Shown here: positions 21,901-32,263 of the stretch, piece by piece
Layout of the letters: each line of letters starts with the position of its first letter
How positions within the stretch are numbered: the first letter of the stretch is position 1
Assembly (NCBI RefSeq): GCF_017916325.1
Contig: NC_090159.1
Location: 686,001-750,000, forward strand
DNA: 64,000 bases
Origin: Leishmania martiniquensis
Taxonomy: Eukaryota > Euglenozoa > Kinetoplastea > Trypanosomatida > Trypanosomatidae
Direction of reading: 5' to 3'
The notes under the pieces: model-generated
Seen by the model: only the letters and a program-made list of their open reading frames with translations
Told to the model about the DNA's origin: nothing
The model's database searches: none
Program-made: the position numbers and the translations under genes

Positions 21901-22654
21901 GTGTGTGTGTGTGTGGGGGGGCGATGAAGTGGAACGGAGTGGAATGGTGGTGGTAGTGGGGGGGGGAGGTGGAGAGGAAGGGAAGGAAAAACGCATCAAC
22001 ATACATAGTGAAATGTAATTACACACATACGCACATTCGCACGCGGCGCAATATCATGAGAAATGGAGAGTACAAGGGAAAGAGGAAGAGACGGAGAGGG
22101 GGTGGGGTGGGGTGGGCGTGCGCGCGCGTGTGTGTGTAGGTGTAAAGTCGGGAGGGGGGATACGCATTCACAGAGAGAACACCATGGGAAAGAGAAGGGG
22201 GGAGGCGAGCACACAGAAAAAAAGAGAGAGGAAAACTGTGCCCAGAGGACGAGAGCTCCATCTGGGGGGGGGAGGGGGGAGGGAACGTGTGCGCTGCGTA
22301 GGCGCACGTGTGTCTGTCTGTGTGATCTTTGGCCGTGAATCGATTCGAACAAGTTAACAAATAAACCTGCAGCTGCGAAAGCGAAGAGCAGAGCAGTGCT
22401 TCCTCCCCCTTCCTCCCTCTATTGTGTGGTAGCGCACATACACTACTCGGTGAGACACCTCGATGCTTTTATCTGTTTCGAGCAGTACCCATCCCGTCAT
22501 ATTGTATGAGTAAAACTGAACTAGACCGAGTACGCCACGAACCCATCGACTTCTGACGAGCAGCCGTGGGCACGTGGTGCAGCAACGCCGGCTTGGCGAT
22601 CCGAGCGTCACTCCCTGACTCGAGCTCCACCCGCCCGCTCTTTCTTCGGAGGTC

Positions 22655-22790
22655 TCCTCACAGCCGCTCCCATCACGCCGGCCGCCACCTGGTGTATTCC
22701 TTTTTGGGCAGCTCAGGCCCTCCCCACCATCAGTAGGCAATGCAGGGGCTGGGCGGAATGCGTCCAAGTCATGCTGATACTTTGCCTATT
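22655..22790 (+). repeat. Degenerate relative of the 597-bp repeat
   Basis: The stretch CCTCACAGCCGCTCCCATCA and the following CGCCGGCCGCCA, then GCAGGGGCTGGGCGGAATGC, align in order and spacing with 40436-40570. More weakly they align with 1030-1145 of repeat copy 1 (CCCCACGACGCCGGTCGCCA, then GCGTGAGGGCCGCGTAGAGT). Orientation is the same as the other copies. I judged this by eye. Confidence 0.5.
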
Positions 22791-24886
22791 GCATGGACAA
22801 CACAGATGTATTCACTGCAACGAGTCCTTTTTGACCCAGCGCCGTATAGGGGGCGCGGCCGCCGACATCAGCAGCGATACACTACTCGGACTCCGCGGCA
22901 TCGATGGCGCTTGAGCCTGCTGTTGCCAGAGGCGGTTCAACATTGGAGGAGGATGGGGGGCTGTTTGGCTACCCCTAATGAGAAATCCGGGCGCACTGGA
23001 CCCCCCTTGAAATACCGCACGCACAGAGGTGTGTCTCCCCTAGTCACTAAGGTTCACCACAGCCGATGCCAGGAGGGGGGAAAAATAGTCAGGAATGCTA
23101 CAGCTGCCTCTGATGCGCGGATTGTCCTCTTTCGACACCCTCCCTCCCCCGCCCCCGCCCCCGCCCGCACACGCGTACACACGCCCTGGAGGCCATACTT
23201 TATATTTGTTTAGCGCATCAGCCGCTCTTTTATTCTCATCGGCCTTTATGTGTGTGTGTGTGTCGCTCTCTCCACAACAAACGAGCCGTCGCACCTTCGC
23301 AATGCCACGTGCGCAAAAGTGTGTACAGGGGGGCAGTGGGAAGGAAGAGGAGAATTGTGCATCGAGCCAGAAGTGGCGGCGATCGGGTTGACTGGCGGGT
23401 GGGATGAGACGGGCGTATGTGTATAAGCTCAGTGCATGAGTGAAAAGTTCGCAGAGGATGCCCCTGGGGAGTGGGGACAGTGGTGCGGGTGGGGGCGAGG
23501 TAGCGGAAATGCTGTGCAAAGAGGCACAGAGAGTGAGCGAGATAGAATCCTCCGGAACGAAAAAAAAGCGGAAGAGCGCATCGAGTGGTGGTGGTGTGTG
23601 TGTGTGTGTGTGGGGAGAAAACAACAGCGATAACAGCTAAAGGAAAAGGGCAACGAAAAAAAAGCGGAAAGGGGGCGGAGCATCGCTAATCACTCCCGAG
23701 GGGAGGGGGGAAGAGAAGACGTGAACACAAGAAGCGGAACATCGCATCACCTGCTCTCCTCTCCCTCTCCTTCGTTCCCTCGCCCACACCACCCCAAGCA
23801 GCAGAGGGGGGGTATGGTGTTAGTGGATCGCAGCGCAAAGCTACGAGATTGGAAAGTGGAGCACAGAACCACACTCGCACACGAAAAAGACAAAGCCAGA
23901 TGAAGGAAGAGAGAGAAGAGCTGCGAGAGGCAAGTGTGGGAGGTGGCGGGGGGGAGAAGAGAGGGGAATGGTGGGTGGGCAGGAGCCACAACACATATAC
24001 ACAGAACAGGAAAAAAATGAGGTATAAAAGTCGTTATCGAAAAGAGCATTCTTTGTATGACGGTGACGCTCTGCAAGGAAGCCAGAAGTGCACCCCACCC
24101 CCACCAGCATACTTTTCCGCACCCTTATCTCTCCTCCTCCCTCCCTCCCATTCCCCTCCAAGCCTCTTGACTCTCCTGGGACTAAGAGGCCCCCTTCCCC
24201 ACCCCTTTCTTCTGGTGATCTATGCCATGAGCAACGCGTATATGCGTATGCATTGACATTAGTTTTCTTTTTGTCTGCCCAATAGGTGGTCATAGAGAGA
24301 GAGTGAGTGAGTGAGAGTGAGAGCGAAAGAGATGAAATCACCGACGAGGAGGAGTGGGGCGGAGGGTGGGAGGCGGCAAAACAGAAACGTAACGAAATGG
24401 GCCGCAGTCACCGCCGCAGCTGAAATCAAAAAGGGGTGAAAAACAAAAAAGGATAGCCAAAGAAGAGGTCGTGGAGGGGGGGCGGAGTGGGCGGGTAGTG
24501 AGGGCAAATCAGGGGCCACCCGCCCACTCCACCCCCTCCTCCACGGGTAGCTGCAGCCGCAACCAAACAACAACGCATGACACACACGCACGCACACGAC
24601 AACAAATAGACACTGCTACCGCCACACAGCACGATGAAGGACCCAAATAAAAACGGGGAAAATGAAAAGAAAAAAAAGAGGACAAAGAAGAAAGTGCTGC
24701 CGCGCCGATAGCAGAGAGAGAGAGACAGTTCACATCAAAAAACGCAGCAAGATGCGCCTACTCAGAAATCGCTCGTGCCAAGCGGTGTGTGTGTGTGTGG
24801 GGGAGGTAAGATACGCGCGCGCATCAACACGCTTACACAAAAGGCTGTATGCGTGTGAATGAGCGCGTCAGTGGGAGACGTATTAC

Positions 24887-27049
24887 CTACATACGAGGCT
24901 GATCCGGAGGTGGCGGTAAACGTTGACCTTGTACCGCGATACCCATTATGCTCGAAGATCGCTCGCTGCGTCCACTGCGCGTCACGGGCGGCAGCGCCAC
25001 CCCCTCGCGTGCCGTGTGTGCAAAGGCACGCCGAGTCGGCGTGCGATCACCGCAGCACATCATCGACCCCGGCCCGAAATCTTCAGCGCTGGAAGTCATG
25101 CCTCGACTGCTGCTGCTGGCGGTTGTCCCGTTGTAGGTGGCGGCGGCACAGGCATTGGGGGAGGTGCCGCAGCCGCCGCGGCCACCATTGAGCGCCGCTG
25201 TGCAAAGGCCCGCTACTGTGCCGCTGCTAACCGTCAGCACACGGCTTGGGCGGCCGGTGGCGTCCCAAGAGGCGGCGGCTCCACTACGAGGGGCCGAGAG
25301 CGAAATACTGCGCGCTCGCTCATCGCCCCTTTCCTCCACCGCCACTAGCACTTTCGTTGCGTCCGGTGGGGTGTGGTCGGTCCACCCGCCGTTGCCGTTT
25401 TGGTAGATGCCGTTAGTATGCGTCGCTGCGCGAAGCGTGTCCTCACTGGTGGCGCCGCGCCCCGATAGGCCCCCCATGGCACCAAGCGCAGGCGAGGAGC
25501 CACTGTTCACTGCCGCCTGCGGCACGTGTGGTAGAGCAGGCGAGTACGAAGTACCGAGAGGGTGGCGCCGGGCGGAGGTGGACGCGGATCCGCCACGTGA
25601 CGCAGGTGCGCGGGTGGGTCCGAGCGACTCTGTATCTGCCGAAATGGAGCGCGCTGTCGACGCGCTCGGGGGAAAGGCTGGCCGCGACGCCGACCGCAGC
25701 GGCGACACGCCGCTCTGCGAGGCGGTCGACATGCTGTACTCGTTTTGTGAGACGATGCTGGATCGACGGCTACGGGTGTTGCTGCCGTTGCCGCGTGCAA
25801 GGAACGGCCGTGTTGGCTGGTGCTGCACAGAGAAACGGATATCTAGTGGCGTCTCCATGGCAATCGTCGTGCCCCAGTCGCTCACCTCATCGCTCATGTG
25901 GGCCGCCAGTAGACGAAGCGGACGGCAGTAGACATCGAACGTGTCGCGTGATAAGTACAGCCGGTTCTGCAGCAGCTCCACCATGCGGAACTCCAGCGCG
26001 TTGAGGTCGTCGTTCGTGACGCCGCCAACGACGGAGAAGTCGTGATTGTTCAGCGTTCGCGTGTCCATGATTTTGCTCGCCATTCTGGTCGATGTCAGGT
26101 AGAGCTTGAACACATTGTATGGGTGCAGCAGCATGCTTGGGTGCATGCAAAGCAGTCGGTCAAGGTAGAGGCACCCGCACACCAGCACGGACGGAGAGAC
26201 GTAGGTGTACTTGACAATGCGCTTGAGGTAATCATGAATGGAGATGGCTGGGACCTCGCGAGTGGAGAAGGCGTCGAGTTCCGCCTGCGGGCTCGGCAGT
26301 GCGGCTTTGCCGCTGTTGCCTGCCGTGCTTACAGGCGCAGCGCTGGCGTTGGTACTCCCTCGCGGAGACCGCTCCGCATCAGCCGCGCCGCTCAGCGAGT
26401 TTGCCGGGGGCGAGATTGGCGATGACACGTGCGCTGGTATCCCGTGCTTCTGCCGCAGCACCTCATGCGCTGCGATGGTGCAATCGATTGCGTACGCCAG
26501 CCAGGGAACCAGAAACCGGTACTCCCGCGCATGCTTCTCTTGCATCGTCTCCGATTCGTTCAGCAATCGCCCCGAGCGCTTGCTGTGCCGCTGCGGCATT
26601 GCCACGGACGGCGTAAGCGGGAAAAGGTCCACAGGCTCTTCTATCGTTGACGGCAAGGGCGGCATCGCCGGCGCGGTGGACAAGCTCGACGGTGCCGTGC
26701 CCATGCTCACGCCGCTTACGCTGCTGCTGTCCACAATGGCGCTGGTCGTAGCCTCTTGGCCACAGGCGTTATAGAAGCCGCTCCCGCTGGCTGAACCACC
26801 TTTTGGCGAGGGCTGCAGACTGCTGTTGCACGCCGCTAAGCTATTCGGCAGGGTTTGCCGCTTGCGGAAGAAGTAGCAGATGAGCGGCTTCTCCATTTCA
26901 TCGACGCTGAGCGGCGACGCAGCGGGGGCGAGCCGCGGTGGGTGGTAGACTCTCGATACGCTGGCGTCCTCGTCGCGGCTGCTGTTGTTGTTATTGGCAT
27001 CGCCTCTGTGGCGGCGTCCGTTCTGCGTCATTGTGTCCAACGCACTCAT
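24887..27049 (-). CDS. PHO80-like cyclin
   Basis: The frame extends to 27097, but I start at the second ATG (27049, MSALDTMTQ) for 720 residues. A likely acceptor, TTTCAG at about 27060, follows a pyrimidine tract and lies between the two ATGs. The cyclin domain spans about residues 175-382. It opens with FLVPWLAYAIDCTIAAHE and is interrupted by a Ser/Pro/Ala-rich linker. It continues KYTYVSPSVLVCGCLYLDRL, RMASKIMDTRTLNNHDFSVV and LNALEFRMVELLQNRLYLS. The motif order matches the cyclin encoded at 13830-16643, so the two are probably paralogues of the CYC2/PHO80 group. The C-terminal half is low complexity and probably disordered. A CRK partner is expected from the family. Its identity is unknown. 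Confidence 0.88.
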   Translation of the reverse strand: MSALDTMTQNGRRHRGDANNNNSSRDEDASVSRVYHPPRLAPAASPLSVDEMEKPLICYFFRKRQTLPNSLAACNSSLQPSPKGGSASGSGFYNACGQEATTSAIVDSSSVSGVSMGTAPSSLSTAPAMPPLPSTIEEPVDLFPLTPSVAMPQRHSKRSGRLLNESETMQEKHAREYRFLVPWLAYAIDCTIAAHEVLRQKHGIPAHVSSPISPPANSLSGAADAERSPRGSTNASAAPVSTAGNSGKAALPSPQAELDAFSTREVPAISIHDYLKRIVKYTYVSPSVLVCGCLYLDRLLCMHPSMLLHPYNVFKLYLTSTRMASKIMDTRTLNNHDFSVVGGVTNDDLNALEFRMVELLQNRLYLSRDTFDVYCRPLRLLAAHMSDEVSDWGTTIAMETPLDIRFSVQHQPTRPFLARGNGSNTRSRRSSIVSQNEYSMSTASQSGVSPLRSASRPAFPPSASTARSISADTESLGPTRAPASRGGSASTSARRHPLGTSYSPALPHVPQAAVNSGSSPALGAMGGLSGRGATSEDTLRAATHTNGIYQNGNGGWTDHTPPDATKVLVAVEERGDERARSISLSAPRSGAAASWDATGRPSRVLTVSSGTVAGLCTAALNGGRGGCGTSPNACAAATYNGTTASSSSRGMTSSAEDFGPGSMMCCGDRTPTRRAFAHTAREGVALPPVTRSGRSERSSSIMGIAVQGQRLPPPPDQPRM

Positions 27050-28812
27050 CGTACAGCACTGAAAGCAGAAGTCTACAGGAAATGAGCACACACACACACA
27101 CAGAGAAGAGAGAGCCGAACGAGAAAAAAAAATGACTGCTGCTTGGGAAAGAGGGGGGCCTCTATGAAGACGATGCTGACGTGCACACCGTCACACGCAG
27201 AGAGAGAGGATGCACTTCCTGAGTCTTACAGAGGTGAGGGAATACCAGGCAAGCTGCGTGTGCGCGCTTGCCACTTGGTGAATGCGCCACCCTCTCCAAG
27301 GGTGGTGCTGCTACTAGAGTCTCGAGAAGGCTATGGGGGCCAGCGTGGATGTGTATAAGTGTGTGACAGTTGAAGAGATGGCGGCAGTTAAGGGGAGGGG
27401 GGTAGAGGGGAAGCGTATCCCTCTTTCCGCCTGACTATGAAGCTCGAATACAGGGCGAAAACGAGGAAGCACCACCCCTGACATACGCACAGGGGAGGAG
27501 AGGTGCAGGCGTGCGGCCGCAACACGCGAAGAAGGGGGAGAGGTTTGCCGAGGTGGGGGTGGGTGGAGAAAAAGGAGCAGGAGACACACACTCACACAAA
27601 ATATAAGCGAACGAAATGCAAAGAGCGATGTACGCGACAACAGTGTTGAAGGGTGAGAATGCGCGTGTGCGTGCTGGCGTGTATGATGGGAGTGGGTGGA
27701 AGGTGGCGAGTGGCGACGTGCTGGAAGCCGAGAGCGAAAGAACAGGAAGGGAGGAGGAGGAGGAGAGAGATGATGATGACTTGTAGGTGAAAAGTGGAGA
27801 TAGATGAGTTGGCGAATGAGCACTGGATGCAAACAGTGAAGCTGCCGCGGCACGAGGACAGGGGAGAGAGTGAAGACGAACAGAGGGCGGAAACGCAAAG
27901 AAAAAAAAACGGCCAAATATAGAGAGGAGAGGAAAGGTGAACGCGTGTGGTGCAGGGTAAAGCGACAGAGGAGGGCCAGAGAGAAAGAACGAAGACAACA
28001 CTTCACATCAATGAGCACAAAACATATGTGACTGAGGTGCGGCAGTGAAGATGTGCACGAGACGAATGAGATGGAGAAAGGAGGGGAGAGCAAAGCCAGG
28101 AGACCCCCCGCACACACACCCGAGAAGAGAGAGCGAATGTACGACGAGGCGGCGCGTGCAGGGGCGTCGCGCACACGCGTCGAGGGCAAACGCGGCAGTG
28201 GAATCCCTCACCCCCACAAGCACAAGCACAAGCGCATTGAGGCGAGGGAAGCAAGTTGAGGCAAAGGAGAAAGGAAGGAGTGCACGAGAAGAGTGGAGAG
28301 AGTTGAGAAGAGGCGACAGCAAATACCCACATACAGAGCGCTGCACGCACGTCTCTTGGCGCTGAAATGGCGCTACGAGCGATGCCCTCCTATGCCTCGA
28401 AGGCACCTAGGGAGACAGAGAAGGGCACGTACTCCACCTACACCCGATATGTCGTCCCTCCTCCGCTTTGTTTCCTGAACCCGCGAGGCGTACCACCGCC
28501 GTCAGCCGGGAGTGAGCGCGTGGGGGAGGTGGGAGGGTCAGTGTAGGCGTCTTCAGCGACAGGGCCTCCATGAGCCGTGCAGTTCCGTTGCTTTAAACTG
28601 ATCGTTTACTTTTCCTTGGGCGCTTGCTTCTGTGAGCGTGCGGGAAGGGGGGAGGAGCCTGGTAGGCGGACACACGTGCACACCTTACCACACGTGCGGA
28701 AGCGACGGAGGGGTCCAGACTCCAGCGAACACCAGCCTCATCACCGCCACAAACGCCAAGAGAAGCACGAAAAGCCTGTGCGCACACGCGCCAGTCTCTC
28801 GTCTCTTTTTTC
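27050..28812. other. Intergenic, pyrimidine-rich in the transcript
   Basis: No supported gene. The minus strand is strongly C/T-rich at about 27500-28000, which produces a long open frame of Ser/Leu/Pro/His composition (27314-28189) that starts at TTG and has no domain. A pyrimidine tract (about 27075-27130) lies just upstream of the 720-aa cyclin start and fits its splice signal. Confidence 0.55.
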
Positions 28813-31299
28813 TCAAGACGGGACTGTCCAGTCAGCCTGAACCAACAGCCACGCAGCCGTCGACTGACCCTCGACGCGAGCGCCGGTGGCAATCCCCTCC
28901 AACGGCAATGCCAACGACTTGAGCACCTTATTATCTACGGTAGCACGCCACACAGGCGGCAGCGACGAAGACGACAGAAAGAGTGTCCGCAGCGAGCGCA
29001 GGACATCGCGCACCACCGGCGAGTCGTTGCGTTCCACTGCCAACAAAACGGCGCTCTGCTGCACAACGGAGACCGCCAGTCGCTCAGCAAGCCTTGCCGC
29101 CCCAGCCGTCACTAGGCTAGACCCAGGGTGACGAAGGGCCACCACCACATTGCGGAGAAGCGCAGCCGTAGCGGTTCGGCAGTTAGTGCGCGTCGTAGCG
29201 GGCGTGTCGCTCGTGATGACCTTCGTCATGGACGGCAGCGACGCCGCCAACCACACGAGCATCTCCTGCGCGTCTCCAGTCATCGCTGACACCTGCACGC
29301 GCGCGTCGCACAAGCGAGCAAACACGGACGCAGCGAGCCGCAGAGCCACCATCCACTCGGCCGCCGACACTGGGAGCTGCGGAGGCTGTGCTGTTTGAGA
29401 GCCCCAGAGCGTGGTCAGCTTTTCTAGCATCTCCCCGACGACCTCGGGCCTATCAGCGGTAACGGCGAGCACGTAGCGCAGCGCGTCCGTTGCTGGGAAG
29501 CGAGACCCCGCCGGCAGTGCGGAGTAGAGGCTGAGAAGGCCTAAGCACTTTGTGGATGGATCCCAGGCGTTCGATAGCACCTCCTCGACTGTGTGGTGGA
29601 ACTCTGTGTGGGTTGGTAAGAGCGTGCTCACCTTTGCCTGCGCAGCTGCAGCGTTGAAGGCGTCAAACAGCTGTGGTGCCTCCCACGCAGGAAGGAGACT
29701 CTCGGCTTCCATTGATGGCGCCTCTGCCCTTGACGCCGGCAGCGGCGTGGGTGCTTCAGCGCCATTAGAACCAGAGGCGCGTCTGGTATCCTCCAAGCCT
29801 GGAATACGCACGAGATCCTCTGGAGAAATATGCGCCATAAGAAAGTTTTGGATCTCCTCCTGCGAATCCTGCGCCACTACGCCAGCGTGTTCCTGGAGGA
29901 AGCACTTTGCGGTCTCTACAACACTGTCGCCGACATTGTAGGGAAGCTTCAGCATACGACCCTCGACATTCACATCGAAGAGGTAATCATACATTTTCCC
30001 GTTGTGTAAGTGCTTCTCGTGCTGCTGTTTTGAAGCGCCTGTGTAGCTTTGAGCATCTGGCCCAGCTACAACGACGCCGATCTTCTCCCATCGGCCGGCA
30101 TTCCACACATACAGCTCTACCTCGCCCTTCTCATTACGGGCGAAGAGGCGCTCGCCCTCAGACGCACCTCGGCGCTGTGCGATCTCATGCGTGAACGGTA
30201 GCGATTCAACATCGAGGCCGCCAGAAGCGGCAGCAGCGCTGCTGGATTGGGCGATTTTGACATCCACCGTCTGGGAGGAGACGGCCACCTCCAAAGCTTC
30301 CAACTTCTCGATGGACGCCATGTGGTCATAGTCACGGGTCCATACGCGCACGGTGTGATCCGAACCACCAGACAGCAGCCGGCCGTCCGATGTAGCTGCC
30401 ACACTCCATACGACGCAGGGATGCTGAATAACTTGCACAGTAGACAGCTTACCGACAGCGTCACCCGAACGCCATACACGCACTGTGTGGTCCTCTGAGG
30501 CGGTGTACAGCTCCGACAGCTCAGGGGACCAGCAGATCGAGTAGATGAGTGAGTCATGGCCGTCTAATACTTGAAGAGAGTACTCAGTGCCAATGCTCCA
30601 CAATCTCACCGTGCAGTCGTTTCCTGCCGATGCGAAGCGGTTACTGTCCACCGCACAGATGCACTGCACAACATCCTGGTGACCAGAGAAAATTTGTATG
30701 GTCTCTCCCGTCAACGCATCCCAGGCGTGAATCGTCTTGTCGCCAGAGCCAGACACCACCGTCGAAGTGTTCGTTAGCTGCGCCACACCACGGATAGCAG
30801 TGGCGTGTTTTTCGTAGAGCCGCTTCGGTCGTCCACTCTTATGATCGAAAATAAGGACCGTCCCACCCCAATCACCAGAAATTATGTCGCCCGACAGAGC
30901 CTCCTCTACCTCCGTGTCGACACTTCCATGAATGAAGCGCATGACGGTGCCACAGCAAGCGCCGCTGCTGTGCCCGTCTAGTACGGCCTCTACCGCGGCT
31001 GATTCAGTGTTCCACAGCGCCACATGTTTATCATTTGACCCAGTGACAACGCACGGTTCGTGGTCTAGGAGCTCTATGTCAGAATGAAATAGAACATAGT
31101 TGACAAACGCGGTGTGGCCAGCAAAGGTCAAGCCATCCTCCACCGTATCCCCTGAAGTCGGAACAGTGGACCACTTAGCTGTGTTGTCGCGCGAAGCCGT
31201 AAAGATGGAAGATGGATCACACGGCGAGGAGCTGACGAAGCGCACATCAGAGGCGTGCTCTCGCCCATCTGCCTCAAGAATGAACGCCGTGTCGCACAT
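28813..31299 (-). CDS. WD40-PFU-PUL protein, PLAA/UFD3 (Doa1) homologue
   Basis: The frame starts at a TTG (31365). The first ATG at 31299 gives 828 residues (MCDTAFILE) and keeps the whole propeller. About seven WD40 repeats cover residues 15-322 (for example GSGDKTIHAWD, AGNDCTVRLWS, ASEDHTVRVWR, GGSDHTVRVWT). A PFU domain follows at about 383-500 (GEVELYVWNAGRWEKIG...YDYLFDVNVEGRMLKLPYN). A helical PUL region occupies about 538-828. This is the complete, ordered architecture of PLAA/Ufd3/Doa1, which binds ubiquitin through the propeller and PFU and binds Cdc48/p97 through PUL. The expected role is as a Cdc48 cofactor in ubiquitin homeostasis in the cytosol and nucleus. Codon use looks less GC-rich than in the genes to either side of the 28.8-34.7 kb block. 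Confidence 0.93.
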   Translation of the reverse strand: MCDTAFILEADGREHASDVRFVSSSPCDPSSIFTASRDNTAKWSTVPTSGDTVEDGLTFAGHTAFVNYVLFHSDIELLDHEPCVVTGSNDKHVALWNTESAAVEAVLDGHSSGACCGTVMRFIHGSVDTEVEEALSGDIISGDWGGTVLIFDHKSGRPKRLYEKHATAIRGVAQLTNTSTVVSGSGDKTIHAWDALTGETIQIFSGHQDVVQCICAVDSNRFASAGNDCTVRLWSIGTEYSLQVLDGHDSLIYSICWSPELSELYTASEDHTVRVWRSGDAVGKLSTVQVIQHPCVVWSVAATSDGRLLSGGSDHTVRVWTRDYDHMASIEKLEALEVAVSSQTVDVKIAQSSSAAAASGGLDVESLPFTHEIAQRRGASEGERLFARNEKGEVELYVWNAGRWEKIGVVVAGPDAQSYTGASKQQHEKHLHNGKMYDYLFDVNVEGRMLKLPYNVGDSVVETAKCFLQEHAGVVAQDSQEEIQNFLMAHISPEDLVRIPGLEDTRRASGSNGAEAPTPLPASRAEAPSMEAESLLPAWEAPQLFDAFNAAAAQAKVSTLLPTHTEFHHTVEEVLSNAWDPSTKCLGLLSLYSALPAGSRFPATDALRYVLAVTADRPEVVGEMLEKLTTLWGSQTAQPPQLPVSAAEWMVALRLAASVFARLCDARVQVSAMTGDAQEMLVWLAASLPSMTKVITSDTPATTRTNCRTATAALLRNVVVALRHPGSSLVTAGAARLAERLAVSVVQQSAVLLAVERNDSPVVRDVLRSLRTLFLSSSSLPPVWRATVDNKVLKSLALPLEGIATGARVEGQSTAAWLLVQADWTVPS

Positions 31300-32263
31300 G
31301 CTCACGGCTGAAAATCCTCTGAGACGTACCGAGGAATTGGTGATAGCACACTGACTACGACTCAACGCTTTGCTGTGGCCACCAAAGCGAGAGCGCAGAA
31401 AAGCTTGTGAAGAAAGGGAATACGAAGGGCACCTTCAAAGGCCAAAGAGGACACAATGCGCATGTTAAAGTCACTCAAAGAGCAGTGAAGAAAAAAATTC
31501 ATTTTCGTTTTGGATAGCGAAGAATAGCGTCGAAGGGGAAATGCAGCAGGTAGCAAGATGGCAGAGCGAAATAGAGGCATCTGCTTCCTAGCACGTGCCT
31601 GCGACCGTGAGGAAACGAGCTCAAAGCAACTACAACATAGCAGACGGCACCAAAAGAAGGGCTTGACTTGTCCAAGACTAAGCAGATGCCCGATAATACT
31701 GTGAACGCCTTCTTTTTTTTTTCGCCCAGAGCCCTGCGCCTTTGATGATGTGAGCCTCAACGAAGAATATCATGGTCAAGCGCTCTCTCATTCTCTGTGA
31801 AAGGCAACCAAAAAAGTCCGCGCCCCTCCAAACCCTCGACCCACTTCTATTAGTCGCAGGCACAAGCACCCGCAACGCAGGAGTGTTGGGATAGTAGTTG
31901 ACGGTGGCCAAGTCTGCGTCCGCCATGAGGCGGGCAGCGTGGCGCCGCGGCTCGCACCTATCCGGCCTCGCCCTCACACGGCCCGCTGCGGCGTGTGCTT
32001 GGGGGAAGCATGGGCCACCCAGGTGGAGGTGCACAGCTGTGCGGGTGACGGGCAGAATTCGAGGCAGGCGCCGGCAGTGCTGAGGTGGCCTGGTCTGCGC
32101 CTTGCGCGTGTCCTATTCGGTGGCCTGAGGCCCCGCCTTCGGGTCTGTGGTAGGTGGTGTAGAGTTGAATTCGAGGTATCCTTTATGGCAAAGTGGTCGC
32201 GTGAGGAAACTAAATCAGCAGCTCTGCAACTGGAGAATCAGTGGTGGTAAGGAGGCTTAGCTC
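31300..32263. other. Intergenic, relatively AT-rich
   Basis: No supported gene in 0.96 kb. The part next to the PLAA-like gene start is comparatively AT-rich. About 31900-32170 is GC-rich and reads like degenerate repeat DNA, although I could not align it convincingly to the 597-bp repeat. Confidence 0.5.

Larger units (their letters stand above)
16644..24886. other. 8.2-kb gene desert between two cyclin genes
   Basis: I find no frame here with a domain, balanced composition or codon use like the neighbours. The stretch has purine-rich plus-strand tracts near the 937-aa gene start (about 16860-17300), which are pyrimidine-rich in the transcript. It also has a 14-nt poly-C run (18914-18927), an AT microsatellite (about 19822-19846), many GT/AC runs, and a degenerate relative of the 597-bp repeat at about 22655-22790. 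Locally the purine/pyrimidine bias switches strand, with plus-strand C/T-rich blocks at about 20390-20480, 20690-20760 and 24110-24215. Long UTRs or non-coding transcripts could lie here. Confidence 0.55.

Noticed and set aside
27314..28189. 291-codon minus-strand frame in the sense direction
   Set aside because: It begins at TTG, and its Ser/Leu/Pro/His composition simply reflects a pyrimidine-rich untranslated region. No domain is seen.
31900..32170. Possible further copy of the 597-bp repeat
   Set aside because: GC-rich and repeat-like on reading, but I could not align more than a few short words to the intact copies.
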